A stretch of 64,000 bases of DNA from Castanea sativa (GCF_040712315.1 NC_134018.1:5036001-5100000), one strand, 5' to 3'. Positions 1 to 12,429 are shown, counted from the first letter of the stretch. Numbers and translations are program-made. Notes: generated by a model not told the origin, from the sequence alone.

Positions 1-200
1 TGAGTTACACACAGAGTTGGTAGGTCTTAAACTTAGATCTTATCATCTACCTTACTTTTACAAGGAAAGCACATGTCATTTGAGTTAACAAAAAAAAAAC
101 TATTGTTGAAAACATATGGGTAAAAACTCTTTCACAGGGTACTGTATTGTGTTAAACACTGAAAAAAACACCACCCAAAACATATATATCACATACTTAC

Positions 201-1038
201 AACGTCCAAAGTGGTTCACTGTCTCATTAACAAACCGCTCACATTCTTCAACCTTGGAGACATCTGCACGTACCACAACAACCTCTGGGGATCCTAGCTT
301 GCGGGCTTTATCGGCGACTGCCTGAAGACGGTCCTCCCTTCTTGCAACAAGGGCTAAACGAGCACCTCTCTTGGCATACTCATAAGCAACATGCTTCATA
401 GTTCAAACTCCCAAAGTTAACATGTCATATAATTAATACTCTTTAAGTATAAAGTAACTAGCTATCGCAATCTATATATTAATATGGAAAATAAATGTGA
501 GAATGAATGTAATTGTTGCTACATCAATTGCGTAATATACCATCTTAACAACTATGAAAGATTAAAGCTTGGTGTTTATACTTTATGTACTAATTCTCAT
601 TTGATTAATTGAAAGGAAATAGAAGTTTTATTAATTTTAAAAGAGTTCAAAAAGTTTTTAAAAAAAATAAAAAAAGTTTGAAAAGTAAAAAATTCAAAGA
701 AAAAAAATATTATTAACTTAAAGAAACAAAAATATATGAAAAAAATAATCTCCAAGGTTGGGGAAAAAAGTGGATAAAAATAGGAAGATTAGAGAACCCT
801 TTCCCTTTAGCTTCTGCCACTATCTCTAATGATAAATGAGAAGGTTGATATAAACCTCGCCAATTCTTGAAGATGCTCCAGTAATAAGTACGACTTTGTT
901 GGACACATTTTCACGGTATATGGATCTTTTTAAGGACCAAAGAAACTTGAGAATAAAAAATGGTGGCATGAAGAAGAGTAACACGATGAGAGTTAAGGGA
1001 AGGAGTACAGTGTTCAAGAACTTGTGAAGCAAATCCAT
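201..1038 (-). CDS. 11-beta-hydroxysteroid dehydrogenase-like SDR (steroleosin type), exons 1-2, 5' part only
   Basis: Minus-strand gene whose 3' part lies beyond the left edge. Exon 1 is 856-1038 and starts at the ATG at 1036-1038. It encodes an N-terminal hydrophobic anchor (about residues 8-33, with a PP pair near 25-26 as in steroleosin/HSD proteins), then a Rossmann entry ending ITGASSRIGE. Exon 2 is 201-393 and continues HVAYEYAKRGARLALVARRE to NHFGR. The donor at 855/854 (GAG|GT) and the acceptor at 394 (AAG|CATGTT) join in frame; the second donor reads GTAAGT at 200. Family members are NADP(H)-dependent oxidoreductases on ER or oil-body membranes acting on sterols or brassinosteroid-like substrates. 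The catalytic YxxxK exon is not in the window. Oddity: the glycine-rich motif, normally TGASSGIG, reads R at residue 58. Only family-level assignment is possible; activity cannot be judged. Confidence 0.85.
394..855 (-). other. intron 1 of the HSD-like gene
   Basis: 462 bp, AT-rich with long A/T runs. Boundaries are GT at 854-855 and AG at 394-395 on the minus strand. They restore the family-typical reading IGE-HVAYEYAKRG. No coding sequence is seen inside. Confidence 0.8.
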
Positions 1039-1659
1039 AGTTTTTTTTTGCTACAACTACAATAAACAATGAGAAAGAGAGATGCTATGAAGTCCAAAGA
1101 ATTGTAAAGAAATAGGATTCAATCAGATAACGTGCATTAATTCTCATAATGACAGGCACGGGTGGAACTACCATAGTACCCTTATGATAAGGTACATGTG
1201 AGAACAGACATAATTGTGTTTGGCATCCGCATCAGTTTTAGTTTTTAACTTTTATATTTTATTTACAGTTTTTTAAAACTTTTTTTTTTTTCCACTTTTT
1301 CTAACTTTTTACCTTTTTTTCTTTTTTTTCTTTTTTTTTTTTTAGTTTAAATATGCTTTAAACACTTAGAGATTTTGAAAAAACAACAACTATTACCAAA
1401 AACAACAACTATATGCAAAAGGCTTGAGTAACAATTTAAGCCTAAGAAAAAATTAAACCTGTCCCCCCGGTCTCCAAACTCTTGGCCCTTTTAACCAAAA
1501 AAATGGCCTAACAACACACACAAACGGCAAACCAATCCAAATAAAAACACAGATCAGCCCAAACAATAACCAAAAATTTAAGAAAAAAGTTAAGCCTATT
1601 TTTAAGCCTTTGATGAGAAAAAAATTAAAACTACTAATCCCGTGATTCACAAAAATAGT
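1039..1659. other. HSD-like gene upstream region and AT-rich spacer
   Basis: Holds the 5' flank of the minus-strand HSD-like gene. I see no clear TATA box. Poly-T tracts around 1280-1350 dominate. No gene is supported. Confidence 0.5.
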
Positions 1660-1985
1660 TCAGAAGAAAAAAACCCAAATACCGGTTGAAGAGTGAGGGT
1701 CGAAGAGAATCTGCAGTTCGGCCTCCAAGAGCTGCCATGCATAATCGCCAGTCGCCGCCACTACTTGCAGCCAAATATTCTCACTGAAACCTCGCCAGCC
1801 GCCGAGACACCGTCCCTGCACTGCACACCCCTCCTCTTCGCCAAATCTGCATAACAGTTCGACCAACGACCGCCACACATTCACGCTTCCCCCATTGGCC
1901 CCACTGTTAGATTGGATCTCCATCATCATAGCAGGCATTTCTGCTCTCTCTGCAACGCTGACTCTGACCCTGTGAGTTAGTGACT
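1660..1985 (-). other. GC-richer segment with an open frame of unknown origin
   Basis: This stretch is clearly richer in G+C than its AT-rich flanks. It carries a minus-strand open frame (full frame 1660-2094, 144 codons) with a low-complexity lysine run near the start and a tail of Trp/Leu/Glu-rich sequence. I recognise no domain and see no flanking splice sites that would make it an exon. It could be a captured gene fragment or part of a decayed transposon. No function is assigned. Confidence 0.25.
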
Positions 1986-2159
1986 CATTTTTGTCTGTTG
2001 TGAGACTTTTTTTTTTTTTTTTTCTTAAATATGTTGCAAAACTGTGAAGTATCAGGGAAAAAATAAAGGTGTGTGAGTGTGAACTATTATCCATAGATAA
2101 AGTCAGTAATTAGTAATTACTAAAAGTTAATTAGTAAAGTTAGAGAAAAAATAAGGGTA

Positions 2160-2495
2160 ATGAATTTGGTATTTAACTTTTACATCATATTTTAATTTGG
2201 TCCATAATTTTTCAATTGTGTTAATATAGTCCTTAATCTTTCAGTATCATGTTAATTTAATTCATGCTATTATCTTTTGGATGGAAATTACCGAAGTAAT
2301 AAATGGTTAAAAAAAAAAAAAGAGTTTATTATCGCATCAACGAAAACTAATTTTTTTTAACCACGTTAGTAGTTTTCATCCAATACATAACATCAAGGAT
2401 TAAATTGACACAATATTGAAAAGATATGAACCAAATTGACACAATTGAAAGGTTAAGGATCAAATTTAAATATAGTGTAAAGAATGGAAACAAAT
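2160..2495. mobile_element. foldback MITE with about 130-bp inverted arms
   Basis: The left arm (about 2165-2300) and the right arm (about 2355-2490) are imperfect inverted copies; for example ATTTTTCAATTGTG on the left matches the complement of CACAATTGAAAGGTTAAGG on the right. The centre is A-rich. No coding capacity. Target duplication not resolved. Confidence 0.6.
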
Positions 2496-3925
2496 ACATA
2501 GTTTACTCTTTCTCAAAAAAAAAAAAAAAATACATAGTTTACTCAAAAAAACAAATAATGGTACAATTAGTAAAAATATTTGGTTGAGTTGTGGAGGGAA
2601 ATACATTACAAATTGGTTGCGGGGTAATAGTTGGTGTGGGGCAGTGAGTGCGGGAGAGTGAGTGTGGTTAAATAATTAAACAAACAGTCTAGTTATTGTA
2701 TGTTCTTAGAGTATACATTAACAATCCATTTTAGATAAAAAAAAATTCGAGAATTGAAAAAATTGTTAAAAAGTTTGACAATTTTTCTAAAATAGTTTAT
2801 TAACATATACCCTTAGGATAAACGTTAATAAAATCCTTAAACAAAAACAAAAATATATATTATTTTATAAAATGTCTCAAAAACTTAACAAAATAAAATT
2901 GTTAGAGATGCCCGGTGATATAAGTAGCTAATTTGATAATAAATAAATTTATAAATCAAAAATTAATAAATTATTTTTAAAAAAAAGAATAAATTATTAA
3001 TTTCTCATGCATATTGTCCACATTCTTGTATTCATCTTTATTTAGTAATACTAATTAGTCCTTTTTGTGAGGTTCAATCATAGATTATTTCCGTGATTTA
3101 AAAGTACTTTATGCCCTTAACTCATAGCTCTAGTTTCGTCTCTGGTTGCATCTTGTATAAGATATAGAGACGTAGCTAGCTTTGGACTAAGGGGTCAATG
3201 AGCCCCAAATTTTTTTTTTTTTAAATATTATTATATATGTGTACTAATTTTAGCAATTTTCTTCTCTAAAATTACATTTTTTCCCTTAAACAATATCATT
3301 AAATCTTTTAAGAGTAATGTTATACTCACAAACTTTTTTACAACATTTTTATAAACTGTTTTGGTAGCAAATTCTTATTAGTTTGCATACAAACCCACCA
3401 CTCACATCATTTTTTTATTTACTAGTAACCACTTATTATATCGATAATTTATAAAAAAAAGTTTGTAGCGCTAGTATTTTCCTCATTTTAGTGACTATAA
3501 AAAAAATCTATAGATCTAGAATCTAAAACAAAATATACAAGACCAAAAAAAATTGCTCAAAAACAAAAATTACCAATAGTAAAACTTAAAAAAAAATTAA
3601 GCTCAATTAACCAATTTTATTTAAAATAAATAATCCTATCATTTAAAAATCTTAAACAAAAATAATATTGTTCTTACCAACACAAAAAAAAAAAAAAAAA
3701 ATCATCAACAACTAAGTTGTAGCAGAGTCAAAAGTTGAAACTACTACACACAGTCAACAATAAAGCCGCCCATAACTCAAAACTCTCCTGATAAGATATG
3801 GAAGAAACGGTTTGTCTCTTATTTTTTTTTTTACTTGCAAAGGTAAACATAGTCATCCTAACAATAACTAATAACTAATAACTTTCTACAATTGCCAGGA
3901 AAAAGAAAAGAAAAAGAAAAGTATT
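2496..3925. repeat. AT-rich spacer with MITE remnants
   Basis: No gene. About 3313-3480 is a small inverted-repeat element whose ends resemble the copy at 13848-14012 (CACAAACTTTTTTACAACAT type ends). Around 3150-3240 a degenerate transposon end (GGGGTCAATGAGCCCC then A/T-rich) resembles sequence near 43830-43960. Confidence 0.4.
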
Positions 3926-3972
3926 CTTTTTTTTTTATGAACAGAAAATTTTTATTAAAGAGGAGAAAAGCA

Positions 3973-5505
3973 CTACAACACCCTTCTGACCTCTTCCAAA
4001 ATAACGGAAGAGAAACAGTCAGGCCAAAAACCACAACCAAAAGATCCAAAAAAATTACAAGATAAGCACCACTTAGCTAAGGAGTGAGCAGCCTGATTAC
4101 ACAACCTAGGAACCCAAAAAACAGAAATATTATCAGAGAGAGACAAAAGGGACCTTACATCAGCACATATAAACTTGATTCTCCAAGGAGGAGGCATTTC
4201 CAAATTCGAAAGAAGCTGGACAGCAACTTGAGAATCAGACTCCACAAGGACAGCTTCACCACCCAAAGCAGGGGCAATGGAAATCGCCCAACTAATTGCT
4301 TCTACTTCAGCTTGGAGAGGGAGGGTGGTGTTCACTTTCATGGAGCCAGCAAATACCAACTCCCCTCTCTAGTCTCTCACAACGGCAGCAATGGCAGAGA
4401 AGCGAGGACCCACTGCTGCATCAACATTTATTTTTATGTCCGGCCTTGAGGGAGGAATCCAAACCTGAGGGGGGGCCAAAACCAAATGTCTTAAGTTGGA
4501 AGCTCTAGAATTTTTATGCTCAGCAAAAAGACTAGAAATTCTGGAAGCTACACCATCAAAATTAAGTGCAACATTTTCAAAGAGGGAAAGATTCCTCTGC
4601 TTCCAAATAACATCACAAAGGATGGCACCAAACAACAAAAATTCCTCTTTTTGACTAGGATTCAGATTGTCCACAAAAGGAGGGGATATGAGGAAACAAA
4701 CAAACTCTGATGGGGACCCAAACTCAAAGGTTTCCATTCTCAACCCCCACATACTTTGAAACCAAATAGCTTTAGCAATAGTACAAACAGTAAAGAGATG
4801 AAGGGTAGACTCATCTGTTGAACAACACAAAGGACAGCATCTATCTATACTCCCATTAAAATTATTGATTACCTCTTTAGAAGGCAGCACATTAGCAGCA
4901 ATTCTCCATAAATGCATCCTATGGCATTCATGCAGCTTGGTTTTCCATATTTGACCCCTAATAGCATCAATATTCGAGGGGGTTGCGGCTGCCCTGCACA
5001 ACCAATAAGCAGATTTGACTGAAAAAGACCCCGAGTTCGTTACAATCCAAGACCAACTATCCTCAGTTTGGTAAAGAGGGATGGGGATTTCCATAATTAA
5101 ATCAACCACTGACTCTTCAAAGAAATAGTTCAGTTTGGGAATATCCCATCTACTGTGATCCGAGGATAGAAGCTGTGACACTACCAAGGCTAGGTCAGGA
5201 TTAGCATCGACCTTAGGGGAAGGGATAAAGCCTGGGAGATCGGGGATCCAAGGATCAGACCATATTCGAATAGAGTCCCCATTGCCTAGTAGAATGCAGG
5301 CTGCCTTAGAGAAAAGGTGCTTAATGCCCAACAAGCTTTTCCAAAATGGGGAAGCACGGCCAGAATAGGAGTGAGTCAGCCAATTATTTCGGATCTTGTA
5401 TTTCTCCCTCAACACATTAACACAGAGACAATCTTTTCCTGTTAAAATCCACCAGCCAAATTTGGAGAGGAGAGCTTGGTTAAAGTCCCGAGATTCCCGA
5501 AACCA
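3973..5505 (-). pseudogene. LINE ORF2 C-terminal part: RT connection, zf-RVT, RNase H
   Basis: After the frameshift near 5505 the minus-strand reading continues with the post-RT region typical of plant LINEs. Motifs seen: WSDPWIPDLPG, a zinc-binding reverse-transcriptase-associated segment (WKTKLHECHRMHLWR, then a CCPLC cysteine cluster and STLHLFTVC), and an RNase H entry (INVDAA). After a further frameshift near 4365 an RNase H body follows (EVEAISWAI, VESDSQVAV, FWVPRLCNQAAHSLA). The RNase H would remove RNA from the cDNA hybrid. It is dead as assembled because of the frame breaks. Confidence 0.8.
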
Positions 5506-6754
5506 AGCCTCCCTCCTTTTGGGGCCAACAAAGAGATGACCAAGACATTGGAGTCCAATAAGAACCCGACTTAGATTTAGGATTCCACCAAAATCTACGA
5601 ATTGAAGCATCAAGTTGATCACAAAGACCTTTCGGGAGCTGGATGGCCGACATAGCGTAAACTGGAATGGCTTGGGCCACCGATTTGATAAGAGTTGCTC
5701 TACCGGACCAAGACAAATTTTTGCTTTTCCATCCACTAAGCTTGCTATCCAACCTCTCTTTAATGTATTTAAAATCTTGATTCCTACTCCTAGAGAGAAA
5801 GAGAGGAACACCAAGGTAGGAGGTGTTATGTGACAAAATATTAAGGCCCCAACTACATCTCACATGACTGATAAATTGAGAGCTCACCCCTTTAGATGGG
5901 AAACAACCAGATTTTTCCTTGCTAATTAACTGGCCCGACCAAGAACAATATTTCTCCAAGCAGGTTTTGAGGGTGGCAAGTTTAGACGATTTTGCCTTGC
6001 AGAACAAAATGATGTCATCAGCATAACATAGCTTCGAAATGGGAGGAGCGGTGCTGGACACTTTAACACCAGAAAGCTTCTTTAGAGCAATTTCCCTATT
6101 TATAAGCCTGAGGAGAACTTCACTACCTAGAATAAATAGATATGGCGATATAGGGTCTCCTTGTCTAAGACCCCGGGTGGGGGAGAAACTTGGGCATTGA
6201 CCCCCATTTAATAGAAGTGAAAATTCAACTGAAGACATACATTGATGAATGAGATTAGTAAAGCTGCTGCTGAAACCAAAGGCATTAAGAACCGCCACCA
6301 GAAAGCTCCATTCCATTCTATCGTAGGCTTTTTGGAAATCTAGTTTGATTCCAAGGTAGCCCTTCTTCTTCCCTGTGTTTTTGAAGCTGTGCACAATCTC
6401 ATGAGCCAGAACCACATTTTCGTTAATCCATCTATTAGGAACGAAGGCCACTTGGGCTAGATCCACCATTTTATTTAAAAGAGGTCTCATTCTATTTACA
6501 ATAATTTTCGATATCACCTTGTAGCAAACATTACATAGACCAATAGGACGAAAATGATTAAAATTATGCGCACCTTTCTTTTTTGGAATAAGGGAGATGA
6601 AGGTTTTGTTGAAATCTTTTAGAAGCCAGCCATTACGAAAGAAGCTCTGAACAGCAAGAACTAGTTGATCACCCACAATATCCCAGTAATGCTTATAAAA
6701 AAGGGCTGGAAATCCATCTGGACCTGGAGCTTTAAGGGCTTTCATCCCAAACAC
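5505..6754 (-). pseudogene. LINE ORF2 reverse transcriptase domain
   Basis: Open minus-strand frame of about 416 codons. It has RT block motifs in order: LKAPGPDGFPALFYKHYW, SLIPKKKGAHNFNHFRPIGLCN, KLDFQKAYDRMEW, GLRQGDPISPYLFIL and the catalytic CYADDIILF (the Y/F-A-D-D box). The upstream continuation lies in another frame (6754-6936), so a frameshift separates it from the endonuclease. The catalytic aspartates are intact. The element would copy its RNA by target-primed reverse transcription if whole. Confidence 0.85.
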
Positions 6755-7501
6755 TACTTTTTTGATCTCATCTCTAGAGGGGACTCTACAGCTCGATTTT
6801 CTTCATTCGAAACACAAGGTTGAATGAGATTCTCAAGATTCTCGGGGAATTGAGGATGGCTAGAATTGTACGAGTGGAGAAATTTTCTAAAAATATCTTT
6901 GGATATCCTCTCGGTCTCTAATCCACGACCCATCATCCAACTTAATCTACGAAATGCAATTCCTCTCGCCTTCTAATGATGGTTGAGAGATGGAAAAATT
7001 TGGAATTACGATCCCCTCTTTAACCCACAACTCTCTAGACTTCGCCGTAATCGCGGAGTCTTCTCTAGTTAACCAATCATCTAGCTCTAAATTTAGAGAG
7101 GCTTCAAGGTTCAAGTTCTCTCTCGAAGGAGCGACTTGTTGAATCTTCTTAATTTCGTCTTGGAGAGATTTGATTTTTCTTTTGTATTCCCAAAATTTTC
7201 CTTATTCCACCGTAAGAGATCACGAGAGGTCACTGAAAGCTTTTTAGCTAGCTTAAAGCCTTGAGAACCCTCCACCCAAGTTTGCCAAGCATTTTCCACC
7301 ACTGCACAACTTTCCATCTCCTTAGTCCACATAGCTTCAAAACGAAATGGGCGCGATAATACCTGAGTATCTAAATGAGTATCAAGCATGATTGGATTGT
7401 GGTCCGAGTTGGAATTTCACAGGTGTCTGACCCCAGCTATGGGGAATAAGGTCTGCCACTCTTGATCACACAAACATTGGTCCATTCTTTCTTTTATATT
7501 G

Positions 7502-8074
7502 TCAAAGCCTTCCACCTCTATTAGACCATGTGAAGGATGGACCAATAAATCCAAGATCAATAGAACCTGTATTCATCATAAAATCCTTAAGGCAATTCAC
7601 TGAGCTTTCTGCCACTACTCTGCCACCACATTTCTCTTTTGCCCGCTTAATACAGTTAAAATCCCCAATCACAACCCAAGGCCCCGAGAAGGAGGATACC
7701 ATATTCTCTAGCAACTCCCAGAATTTTTTCCTTTTGGACCTTTGGTATGGACCATAGATGACAAAAAGAAGCCATGGGGCTTCAGGGGGGTCCGAAAAAA
7801 CTAAAGCAACTATCATATTCTTATCAGAGAAAACTACTTCTAACTCAACACCAAGTCTCCAAAAGAGGGCCAGACCACCAGATTTCCCATTAGAATCAAC
7901 ACACCACGAGTCTACAAACTTTAACCTATCACAAATCTTATTTATCTTTGGAGATTTTATCTTTGTTTCAGAGAGGAAAACAATATCCGGATTTGATTCT
8001 CGGATTAGCTCCTTAAGAGCTCTAACTGTCGAGGCTTTACCAGCACCCTGACAGTTCCATGCAATAGTCCTCAT
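7502..8074 (-). pseudogene. LINE ORF2 endonuclease domain (L1 EEP family)
   Basis: I take the start at the ATG at 8072-8074, which begins MRTIAWNCQGAG, the standard N-terminus of plant L1 ORF2. Endonuclease motifs follow: FLSETK (catalytic Glu), WVVIGDFNCI (GDFN) and FTWSNRGG. The domain nicks target DNA to prime insertion. It is cut off by a break before the RT; sequence between about 6940 and 7500 is the linker in shifted frames. Confidence 0.8.
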
Positions 8075-8276
8075 GGCGAGGTGGGGGGCATGATAAGGCC
8101 CGCCTCCTCGGCCATCGAAGATACGCATGGAGAAGAAGAAGAAAAGAAGCAAGAAGAAGTAGAGGTACCATCCTTACAATGTTTTAATTTCTGAGCTCGA
8201 GAAACTGCCTTTGCTCTAGCTAGTGCCTTGAGGGATTTTTTCCTGTTCACGTAATCACGTTCGCTTGCCATGCATA

Positions 8277-9043
8277 TGGAAAATTAGAAAGCATCTAATT
8301 TTTTAGATACGTCGGCCTGGTAAAAAGTGATGGTTTGACATCTTGTTGGTCTCTGAAAATGCACTGGGAGGGGAAAAAAAAGTTTCGTAGACCATTTCAA
8401 TCAGGGCATCCAAAAATTCATGTTTATTTTAGCATTAAATTCTACTTTTTTTTATCCATTCATGTTCTTCATCATTAGAATACTTAAAGAAATATCTGAT
8501 GATAAAGACCTATCATCAAGAACAGGCACCATAGATTAAAATTTTCTCTAAAAAAAAAAAAATTACTTAAAAAAATATTAAAAAATTAAATGGAAAATGA
8601 ATGGTATCCGTGTAATTTATATAGTACTGGTAGCAAATATGAAAATTTACATAATTATACACTGATTGATGTGAGATATTTATAGACAAAACTGAATAAA
8701 TTGTACACATTATTCTATTATACATCCACTAATATAATTGCTCTTAATAGAGTTTAAAACTTGTTTATCAAAATTTGTCACCCTTCAAACAATTTGTTTA
8801 AAAGTACTTTCTCCTCTGTTTGTAGTAAGAGTGATGGTAGGGATGCTATAGACTTTACTATACAAACATCACAAATTCACATTTCACAAATCACAAAAAT
8901 ATAATTCAAAAATTAATTTTTTATTGTGTGTTGATGTGGCACCAATCATATTTTTGTCATATTAGTTTGTAAATTTTTTGTAGTAGTGTTAGTGTTTTTC
9001 TTATAATAAATATGAGTTATAAATTGAACTAATTGGATTCAAG
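8277..9043. repeat. intergenic; SINE 3' end and MITE remnants
   Basis: About 8495-8565 matches the 3' half of a tRNA-derived SINE (CTGATGATAAAGACCTATCATC, then an A-run). About 8828-9000 is a decayed inverted-repeat MITE. No gene seen. Confidence 0.4.

Positions 9044-9076
<33 letters not shown>
9044..9076. repeat. (ATA)n microsatellite
   Basis: Eleven or so uninterrupted ATA/TAA units. Confidence 0.9.
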
Positions 9077-10699
9077 TAACATGGGTTTTCTAAGGGAGGT
9101 TGTTGAAATGTGTGAATGAGAGAATTTTAAAAAAAAAAAATTATGTTGGATGTGGCATGTTTTTTACGATAAGATTATTTCTCCGTCACGTGTCGTCCAT
9201 ATGGATAAAGATCGGAAGAGAATTAGAGGATTCTTAATAAAAGGGAGCATACCCCAAAAGTGGCTCAACGTGGATGTTTTTGTTGAATTAAAGTGAAAAA
9301 TAAAATTGATGTTGAGATGCAGAAGTATGAGAGAAAAAGAACACAAAGATTACATGGTTTAGCATAACAACCTATATTCATGAGATAAAATCTTTAGCGA
9401 CTACATCTTACTATTTGTATTGTATGTTACAAACCCCAAGTAGGGTATTTAAAAAGACTATAGGAGTTAGCGTTAGCCTTACATGGATTTACAATATATT
9501 TGGATCGCTTAGACCATTGCATTAACACATAATATACCCATATCCTTAACAGGTTTAATGGTTTATTAATTCCATTTGAAATCAGCACAAACAAAAACAT
9601 GGAGATTTGAATAATGTTACAAATAATATTTTTCAGTTTTCAAAATAGTTTAGTTGACACGATTTTATTTATTTTTATTTATGCATTCTTATCACCAACA
9701 TTATTTTATTATTTACCATTAAAAAATCTTTATCTTGATAATTTTGAAACATTTTGTTAAAAAAATTTATTTGTGTAGAGTTACTTGAGACATTTTGGCT
9801 TCAATTCCTCTTCTTGATGCAAAAGTATATTATGTTTCGGATGTATACATCCTCCTTCTTCCACTAGATGCGACACAATTTGGAGATACCCTTATGTCCT
9901 GTCACATATTTCAAGAGGCAACCCACAACTTTCATCCAAAAAAAGGAAAGAAAAAAAAAGAAAAAGAAAAGAGTAATGCTATATCTGCAATGTTTTCATA
10001 AAATATTCATTAACAAATTGTAGATGATAATGTATTAGTAATTTTTATTTAGGCTAATTATTAATGTCACTTTTTTATTTCCAAAAGAGAAGGAACCCTC
10101 TCCAAAAAAAAAAAGAGTTGAAGCAATAATTTCTACCTAAAAAAGGCAGTAATTATCTTTCATTTCCTGTTCATTGTTACTATAAGCCTGTCTAGTAGTA
10201 GTTTTTAAGTATTGTTGTTCAGTTTTCAATGTTGTAGAAATATGTGTTTGAGTGTTATAAAAATACGCGTCAGAAGTGTTATTATTGTTTAAACACTGAA
10301 AACCATTATTTAAAAGTAGGTACCAAATAGCATCTAGATTTCACATATTTATTGCATAGCCTCCAAAAGACAGTGCCTCCTATACTAATTTCATTTGAAA
10401 AGATATAGAACTGAACTACATACGTGGCATATTTTTCTTCACAATACAACTATAAAGTAAGTAGCTAACCAGTCATGATTATATAGTTCAACATTTATGT
10501 TAAAATTTAAGAGATAAATTGCCCGAGCAAACTTTTGTGACTTTTTTGGGGCTAAATATATAAACTAATGTGGTTGTAAGATCACCGTGATCTCATCACG
10601 CATGTGAATATGCAATAAATAAGACACTCCGGTCCTAGAGTTTTACATTAAAAAAAAAAAATTCTCAATTTTTTTTTCCACAATTGTTAATATTTTTTT
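9077..10699. other. AT-rich intergenic region
   Basis: No gene supported. Around 9350-9440 a motif like TTACATGGTTTAGCATAACA resembles a leader common in plant retroelement LTRs. The rest is A/T runs and decayed MITE sequence (about 9970-10090). Confidence 0.35.
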
Positions 10700-11582
10700 G
10701 GCAAAAACAGCATTTTAATCTTCACATTTTGGTAGCAGTCAGTTTTATCCTTATTATTTTCAACTTACAATCAATTTGGTTTCTACCGTTAACTCACTAA
10801 CGGAAAACGCCTACATGACTAACGGTATGCATTATTAGTATGCTTAATGTTGATGTGGTTACTTATATAATAATAAAAAAATACTAATTAATGTTAAACG
10901 GTACCACATTAATATTTTAATTTAAAAAATTAAAAACAAAATAAAAAATGTAAAAAAAAAAAAGAATTCCTCCTATGGAACTGCTAAAACCGAAGCCACT
11001 CATTACTAAAAGAATATCATCAAACATTCATATTCATGCATAAAAAAATATCAACGCACATTCAAACTCTCACACCGCATATTCAAATCCCTGCATTTTT
11101 GTCTGTCTTCCATCACAATACTACATACTCACACCATCATTGTCAATGAAGCCCAAGCAAAGAAGGACCAAATCGGACAATTGCTTTCAATCATCAACAG
11201 CGGCACCATTGATGGCAACGAATACACCATGGCCAGTCACTCTCATCCCTCACCATTCACCGCCATGAGACACCATTGAGATGGTCTCCTTGCTCTCTTG
11301 CTCTATCTCTACTTTGCTTGGACTACCCACTAGGTTTTTTCTTTGATCTGTGATGGTGTAAGGGTTTGGGTTGTTTGATGGTTCAAGATTTTGACTTGTC
11401 AGCATTAGGCATGCTAATAGTGCACACCGTTAGTCATATAAGAATTTTTCATTAATGAGTTAACTGTAAGAACCAAATTGATTGTAAGTTGACAATAACA
11501 GGGACTAGATTAACTACTATCAAAATATATAGACTAAATTGATTGTAACTCTAAAATGTAGGGACCAAAATTGTTTTTTGCC
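10700..11582. mobile_element. long-TIR transposon (Mutator-like, non-autonomous)
   Basis: Ends are inverted copies about 160-180 bp long: left 10700-10860 begins GGCAAAAACAGCATTTTAATC-like sequence, and right 11400-11582 ends AAAATTGTTTTTTGCC. Both arms share the ACAATCAATTTGGTT and CCGTTAACTCA type blocks. The roughly 540-bp interior has moderate GC (about 11100-11330) but no convincing protein. Possible T-rich direct repeats flank it, but the target duplication is not certain. Long TIRs fit a MULE; the superfamily is inferred. Confidence 0.6.
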
Positions 11583-11995
11583 TGTATTTTTTATTATTAT
11601 AAAGTTTCAACTTATGACGTCCGCTTCTAATAATTGTGCTCATTATTATCAGACCAAGACACCTATCGATTTTTTGTATAAACGAAAATTGAACCTCAAA
11701 TCCTTTATTCAACCAATATAGTAAATTGTGATTGGAGTAATATTATTTTTATATATGTCAGTGATATACTTTTATTATCACAAATCAAAATATGTATTTC
11801 GGTAGTTGTAAAAATTGTTATATATTTATACTTGAGTCATTTGGCAGAATTTTGTTGAGATGAAAGTTTATCATCACTTTATGATATGTGTAAATTTTCT
11901 AAAGAGAACAACAAAAAGAGAGAGAGAGAGGGGGATTATTTGGTATTGGAGTTGCCAAACTGAGAGTAAAAGGTTGGAACTATTGAAAGATTTAA
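11583..11995. other. AT-rich spacer
   Basis: No gene. A short GA run occurs at about 11917-11932. Confidence 0.5.
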
Positions 11996-12190
11996 TTAAA
12001 AATAATCCTAAACCCTAATAAAAAATTTACAAACCATCCTAAACCCTAAACCATAGTAAAATAAAATTAAAAAACCACCCTAAATCCTAAACCCTAAACC
12101 TTAATAAAAAAAAAAAATCAACAAACTATCCTAAACCCTAATAAAGATCTACAAACCATCCTAAACCCTAATAAAGATCTACAAACCATA
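11996..12190. repeat. degenerate telomere-like CCCTAAA tract
   Basis: CCTAAACCCTAA-type blocks, related to the plant telomere unit CCCTAAA, recur at least seven times. They are separated by A-rich or ACAAACCAT spacers. The last part (about 12125-12186) is a 30-bp direct repeat containing CCTAAACCCTAATAAAGATC. Confidence 0.7.
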
Positions 12191-12429
12191 TAAGTAATTA
12201 GTGCAATATGTATAGATATATAATTAACACATGAAAATGAATTTATCTCATTTAATACATAAAAAATTAATTAATACACTAACATAAATGCAAAATTTTT
12301 ATTTTGATGGATTGAAATTTTTTGTTTTGAAATAATTTCAACCTACAGCGTCCACTTCTGATAAATGAAAAGATTTCTCATTCATTATCGAGGAATGTAC
12401 AACTTAGTATAATCTTTAACCACTATAAT

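Larger units (their letters stand above)
3926..8276 (-). mobile_element. L1-type LINE, 5'-truncated and broken, with RNase H
   Basis: Minus-strand non-LTR retrotransposon in the usual order: AP-like endonuclease, reverse transcriptase, zinc-binding zf-RVT region, RNase H, poly(A) (T-run at about 3929-3938 on the plus strand). The 5' end keeps only a short frame (8071-8271) before the ORF2 start, so ORF1 is missing or reduced to its end. ORF2 is split into at least four frames by frameshifts near 7400-7500, 6754-6780, 5505 and 4365. I could not find a convincing target-site duplication; a TGGCAA match at both sides is too short to trust. The outer limits are approximate. Confidence 0.85.

Noticed and set aside
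8071..8271. LINE ORF1 candidate
   Set aside because: Only 66 codons, Ser/Lys-rich, without an RNA-recognition motif or zinc knuckle; at best the end of ORF1.
3926..8276. TGGCAA as LINE target-site duplication
   Set aside because: Six bases, not exactly at either predicted boundary; too likely by chance.
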